Source: Accumulibacter sp003538495
Lineage (GTDB): Bacteria > Pseudomonadota > Gammaproteobacteria > Burkholderiales > Rhodocyclaceae
Reading direction: 5' to 3'
DNA: 8,133 bases
NCBI RefSeq assembly: GCF_029255145.1
Contig: NZ_JAPUVQ010000084.1
Span: 1 to 8,133, forward strand
The notes under the pieces are model-generated. The model saw nothing but the letters and a program-made list of their open reading frames with translations, did not search any database and was not told where the DNA came from. The position numbers and the translations under genes were made by a program. Shown here piece after piece: positions 6,072 through 8,133 of this stretch. Position 1 is the first letter of the stretch. Each line of letters opens with the position of its first letter.

Positions 6072-6800
6072 ATGAGCGAGCCGCCAGCGAAGCGACCGGC
6101 CACGTGGCCGGAAAGGCACTTGGCGAGGCCGCCGGACAGGCCGGTGGTCAAGGATCTGGCAATTTTCGACTGCGATGGCGTACTGGTCGACAGCGAACCG
6201 ATCGCCAGTCGCGTTCTTGCTGAGTTGTTGAGCGAAGCCGGATTTCCGCTGACCGCGCAGCAGGCGATCGCGCGCTATACCGGAATCAGCGTTCGCGCCG
6301 TTCTGAAACAGGTCGAGGACGAGTGGGGCTGTTCCCTGCCGGCAGATTTCGCCAGGCGCCTGGGCGAGCGTGACCGGGCGGCTTTTACTGCCGAACTGCA
6401 ACCGGTCGCCGGGGTGGACGAGATGCTGCGCGCGCTGGCCTGGCCGAAGTGTGTCGCATCTTCGGGCGCGCGCGACAAGATCCGCGTCAACCTCGGCATC
6501 ACCGGGCTGCTGCGGCACTTCGAGCCACACTTGTTCAGCGCCGAGATGGTTGCCCGCGGCAAACCGGCGCCCGACCTGTTCCTGCTGGCAGCCGCCGCGA
6601 TGGCTTGCCGGCCACAGAACTGCGTGGTCATCGAAGACAGCGTCGCCGGCGTGCACGCCGCGCGCGCCGCAGGCATGCGCGTGCTCGGCTTCTGCGGTGG
6701 CGGCCATGCCGGGCCGGGGCATGCCGCAACGCTGCTCGCTGCCGGCGCCTCGGCGGTGTTCAAGGACATGCGGGATTTGTCGCGCTTGCTCGCTGCTTAG
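6072..6800 (+). CDS. HAD-superfamily phosphatase, beta-phosphoglucomutase/YieH-like
   Basis: This is a haloacid dehalogenase-type phosphohydrolase with a C1 helical cap, likely acting on a sugar phosphate or similar small phosphate ester. Counting from ATG 6072: motif I FDCDGVLVDSE with nucleophile D33 and acid/base D35, a cap at about 45-110, motif II ASSGA (S130/S131), motif III lysine K164 in RGKPAPD, and motif IV IEDSVAG with E188/D189. The order and the SVAG...AGM block resemble 6-phosphogluconate phosphatase YieH and GPH-type enzymes, but the substrate cannot be read from sequence. The start is uncertain. GTG 6060 and ATG 6072 give a proline-rich lead of 25-29 residues before the fold, while GTG 6144, with GGACAGG just upstream, would begin the protein at the fold and fits the family length better. 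It follows the HxlR-type gene by 57 bases on the same strand. Its TAG stop overlaps the TAA stop of the converging hydrolase gene. Confidence 0.87.
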   Translation: MSEPPAKRPATWPERHLARPPDRPVVKDLAIFDCDGVLVDSEPIASRVLAELLSEAGFPLTAQQAIARYTGISVRAVLKQVEDEWGCSLPADFARRLGERDRAAFTAELQPVAGVDEMLRALAWPKCVASSGARDKIRVNLGITGLLRHFEPHLFSAEMVARGKPAPDLFLLAAAAMACRPQNCVVIEDSVAGVHAARAAGMRVLGFCGGGHAGPGHAATLLAAGASAVFKDMRDLSRLLAA

Positions 6801-7612
6801 GCTGCCGTGCCGCCTGGCAGAAGCCGCTGGAGCCAGCCGAGCATGGCGTCGGCCGCCGCTTGCCAATGCGCATCGAGCATCAGCGTATGGCCGGCCCGCG
6901 GAATCACCGCCTCCTCGGCCTGCCAACGCACGGCCGTAAGTCCCAGCAGCCCAGGCTGGAAGACCGCGTCCGCCGCACCACCGACCACCAGCACCGGCAG
7001 CGCTGGCCGCCGCCCGCCGATGCGCATCGCCAACAGCGACAGGTCCAGGATGGCGCGGCGCGACTCGGACTGGAACAGGCGGGCGAAGCGGATCAGATCG
7101 TCGGTTTTTGTCTCGCGTGAGTAGTACACCTCGCGCATCGTCTGCAGGGTTTGCGCGGTGTAGGCGCCGCCGGTAGCGCGCGCCTGCTCGGCGAAAAATG
7201 CCGGATGGGTCAGCGCGATGTTCATCGTGGAGCCAAGTATGCCGCCGGGAGGCACCGGCGACATCAGGATCGCCGCGCGTGCCGGATGCTGCTCGAGCAA
7301 ACGTTCGACGACCACCGTCCCCATCGAGTGGCCGATCACGACTGCCGGCGCCGCCAAGCCTTGCGCGACCTGCGCCAGGTCCTGGACATAGTCGTCGATC
7401 CCGAACGAGTCGAGCCGCTCGCGGCCCTCGCTGGCGCCATGGCCCGCCAGATCGAGCGCATGGCAGTCGAAACCGTGGCGGCTGAAGTACGGCAGGAAAT
7501 ACGCGTCCCAGCAGCGCGCCGTGGCGTAGCCACCATGGACAAAGATCAGCGGCGGGAGATGGGTCTGACTGGAAGCCGGACGGTGCAGGGTATTGATGCG
7601 TCGAGAGGTCAT
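6797..7612 (-). CDS. Alpha/beta-fold hydrolase (lysophospholipase/esterase-like)
   Basis: The 271-residue protein has a complete alpha/beta-hydrolase catalytic set. Counting from ATG 7612: the oxyanion-hole loop FVHGGYATARCWD (about 24-36), DLAGHGAS (54-61), nucleophile elbow GHSMG with S96, acid D215 in GGAADAVF and base H242 in AGHTLMLD. A helical cap spans about 125-190. It has no signal peptide or membrane segment and is probably a cytoplasmic esterase, lipase or carbon-carbon hydrolase with a hydrophobic substrate; the exact reaction is unknown. ATG 7612 has no good ribosome site. The frame stays open to TTG 7654, which would add 14 residues unlike the family N-terminus. A weak TTG-type -35 lies in that added stretch, which favours the shorter form. 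It runs alone on the minus strand and ends overlapping the HAD gene stop by four bases, so no shared terminator fits between them. Confidence 0.88.
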   Translation of the reverse strand: MTSRRINTLHRPASSQTHLPPLIFVHGGYATARCWDAYFLPYFSRHGFDCHALDLAGHGASEGRERLDSFGIDDYVQDLAQVAQGLAAPAVVIGHSMGTVVVERLLEQHPARAAILMSPVPPGGILGSTMNIALTHPAFFAEQARATGGAYTAQTLQTMREVYYSRETKTDDLIRFARLFQSESRRAILDLSLLAMRIGGRRPALPVLVVGGAADAVFQPGLLGLTAVRWQAEEAVIPRAGHTLMLDAHWQAAADAMLGWLQRLLPGGTAA

Positions 7613-7722
7613 GGCGGCGACGACTGTATCACAGCGTCGCACGCCGGGTAGCAACTGGCGGCCGGGGAATGGGTCGGGAAATTGGCCAGTGACAGCGCAG
7701 CGCTTGACCCCCCCGCTCCGGC

Positions 7723-7742
7723 CGCGTGCGCCTTGGCACGCG
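7723..7742. repeat. Perfect 7-bp hairpin, six-base loop
   Basis: CGCGTGC and GCACGCG flank GCCTTG. There is no T-run on either side, so it is not a standard intrinsic terminator. In DNA this GC-rich it may be chance. Confidence 0.4.
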
Positions 7743-7857
7743 CGAGTCCGCCGCGTTCACGCCGTCGCCGTGCAAAGTCATCCGCTCACCGATCCCGCGC
7801 CAGGCCACGTCGAGCCATGCTGTTGCACCCGTCCCTTCTCGATGCTCGGCGTGGACC

Positions 7858-7876
7858 CGCACCGATAGCCGGTGCG
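7858..7876. repeat. Perfect 7-bp hairpin, five-base loop
   Basis: CGCACCG and CGGTGCG flank ATAGC. No T-run follows on either strand. It could be a regulator site or RNA stem, or chance; nothing nearby assigns it. Confidence 0.4.
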
Positions 7877-8049
7877 ATGACAGCAGTTGGACTGCATTCT
7901 GGTCTCTCCAGGGCGATCAAACGCGGTCGGTCAATCGCGTCCGCCGCAGGAGCAGGACGGACGTGATAAAGGCCTGCGGGCCAGATGGATCCTCGGCGGT
8001 AACCGGTAACTAGCAGCCTGTCGGACTTTCCCGGCGCCAGATCCATATA

Positions 8050-8058
8050 TGATATAAT
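8050..8058 (+). promoter_or_regulatory. Extended -10 promoter of the transposase gene
   Basis: TGATATAAT is a perfect extended -10 (TGn plus TATAAT) about 30 bases before the transposase ATG. No good -35 lies at the usual distance (8030-8035 is GC-rich), as is usual for extended -10 promoters. It sits in a short AT-rich island. Confidence 0.65.
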
Positions 8059-8087
8059 CATGCCTCTTCGAACCATCGAGTCGTCGC

Positions 8088-8133
8088 ATGTCAAACTTTA
8101 TCGTCGCTGACCGCCAGACGGCCTATCTGCTAC
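8088..8133 (+). CDS. Transposase N-terminus, IS1182-like (partial)
   Basis: Only the first 15 codons are in the window: MSNFIVADRQTAYLL. This closely resembles the conserved beginning of IS1182-family DDE transposases (M-x-NFI-x-ADR-x-T-x-YLLPPS), which use a DDE catalytic domain to cut and rejoin the element. The ATG at 8088 is chosen because this beginning is characteristic and the extended -10 lies just upstream. No strong ribosome site is visible. The catalytic part and any frameshift or truncation lie beyond the edge. Confidence 0.65.
   Translation, partial: MSNFIVADRQTAYLL

Larger units (their letters stand above)
7613..8010. other. Non-coding region between the hydrolase gene and the insertion sequence
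   Basis: About 400 bases hold no gene I can support. Six-frame translations are arginine/proline/alanine-rich without domains. The nearest thing to a motif is LHGDGVNAADSRV on the minus strand (about 7740-7775), which faintly recalls the GDGVNxAAR motif of class III nucleotide cyclases but does not extend. Two perfect 7-bp hairpins are present (7723-7742 and 7858-7876). The left part must include the hydrolase promoter. The right edge meets the insertion-sequence end in a GGTAACCGGTAAC stretch that may be part of the target. Confidence 0.5.
8011..8133 (+). mobile_element. Left end of an IS1182-like insertion sequence (cut by the window edge)
   Basis: TAGCAGCCTGTCGGACTTTC at 8011-8030 matches the kind of terminal inverted repeat (…AGTCCGACAGGCTG… read outward) that I recognise from IS1182-family elements. 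It is followed by an abrupt drop in GC content, a strong promoter and a transposase start. The exact outer boundary, within a few bases of 8011, and any target duplication cannot be fixed because the right end is outside the window. Confidence 0.65.

Noticed and set aside
7786..8094. Minus-strand frame of 102 codons across the insertion-sequence end
   Set aside because: It runs through the terminal repeat and the transposase start region and has no recognisable domain.

Overview
The window is GC-rich, densely coded chromosomal DNA with strongly GC-biased third codon positions. Gene types and protein style suggest a betaproteobacterium, perhaps of the Rhodocyclales/Accumulibacter type. That placement is an impression from protein style and not a proof. 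No rRNA, tRNA or CRISPR array is visible.

Layout, left to right. (1) 44-2456, plus strand: the helicase core of a SNF2-family ATPase, apparently lacking its usual N-terminal half, followed closely by a DnaQ-like DEDDh 3'-5' exonuclease. (2) 2457-2911: about 450 bases with no convincing gene, holding a faint repeat that could be mobile-element debris. (3) 2912-4980, plus strand: a protein fusing an N-terminal SLOG/LOG-like Rossmann domain to a C-terminal TIR domain. It overlaps a complete ketopantoate reductase gene (panE) by ATGA. The SLOG-TIR protein is the most interesting item here, because it joins a putative NAD-derived signal producer or sensor module in one chain. (4) 5020-6014: a divergent pair, a GFA/CENP-V-type zinc protein (minus) and an HxlR-type regulator (plus). 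The 131-base gap between them holds two near-identical 17-base operator-like sites whose starts are exactly 40 bases apart. (5) 6072-7612: a HAD phosphatase (plus) and an alpha/beta hydrolase (minus) that converge with overlapping stop codons. (6) 7613-8010: about 400 bases with no convincing gene and two perfect 7-bp hairpins. (7) About 8011 to the end: the left end of an IS1182-like insertion sequence with an extended -10 promoter and the first 15 codons of its transposase, cut by the window edge.

Most of the genes look like housekeeping or accessory metabolism and stress functions. The best-supported regulatory unit is the GFA/HxlR pair, a plausible electrophile or aldehyde-response module. 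The SLOG-TIR/panE overlap links a conflict-type nucleotide-signalling protein to a coenzyme A precursor gene. Whether that link is functional or accidental cannot be told from this sequence alone.
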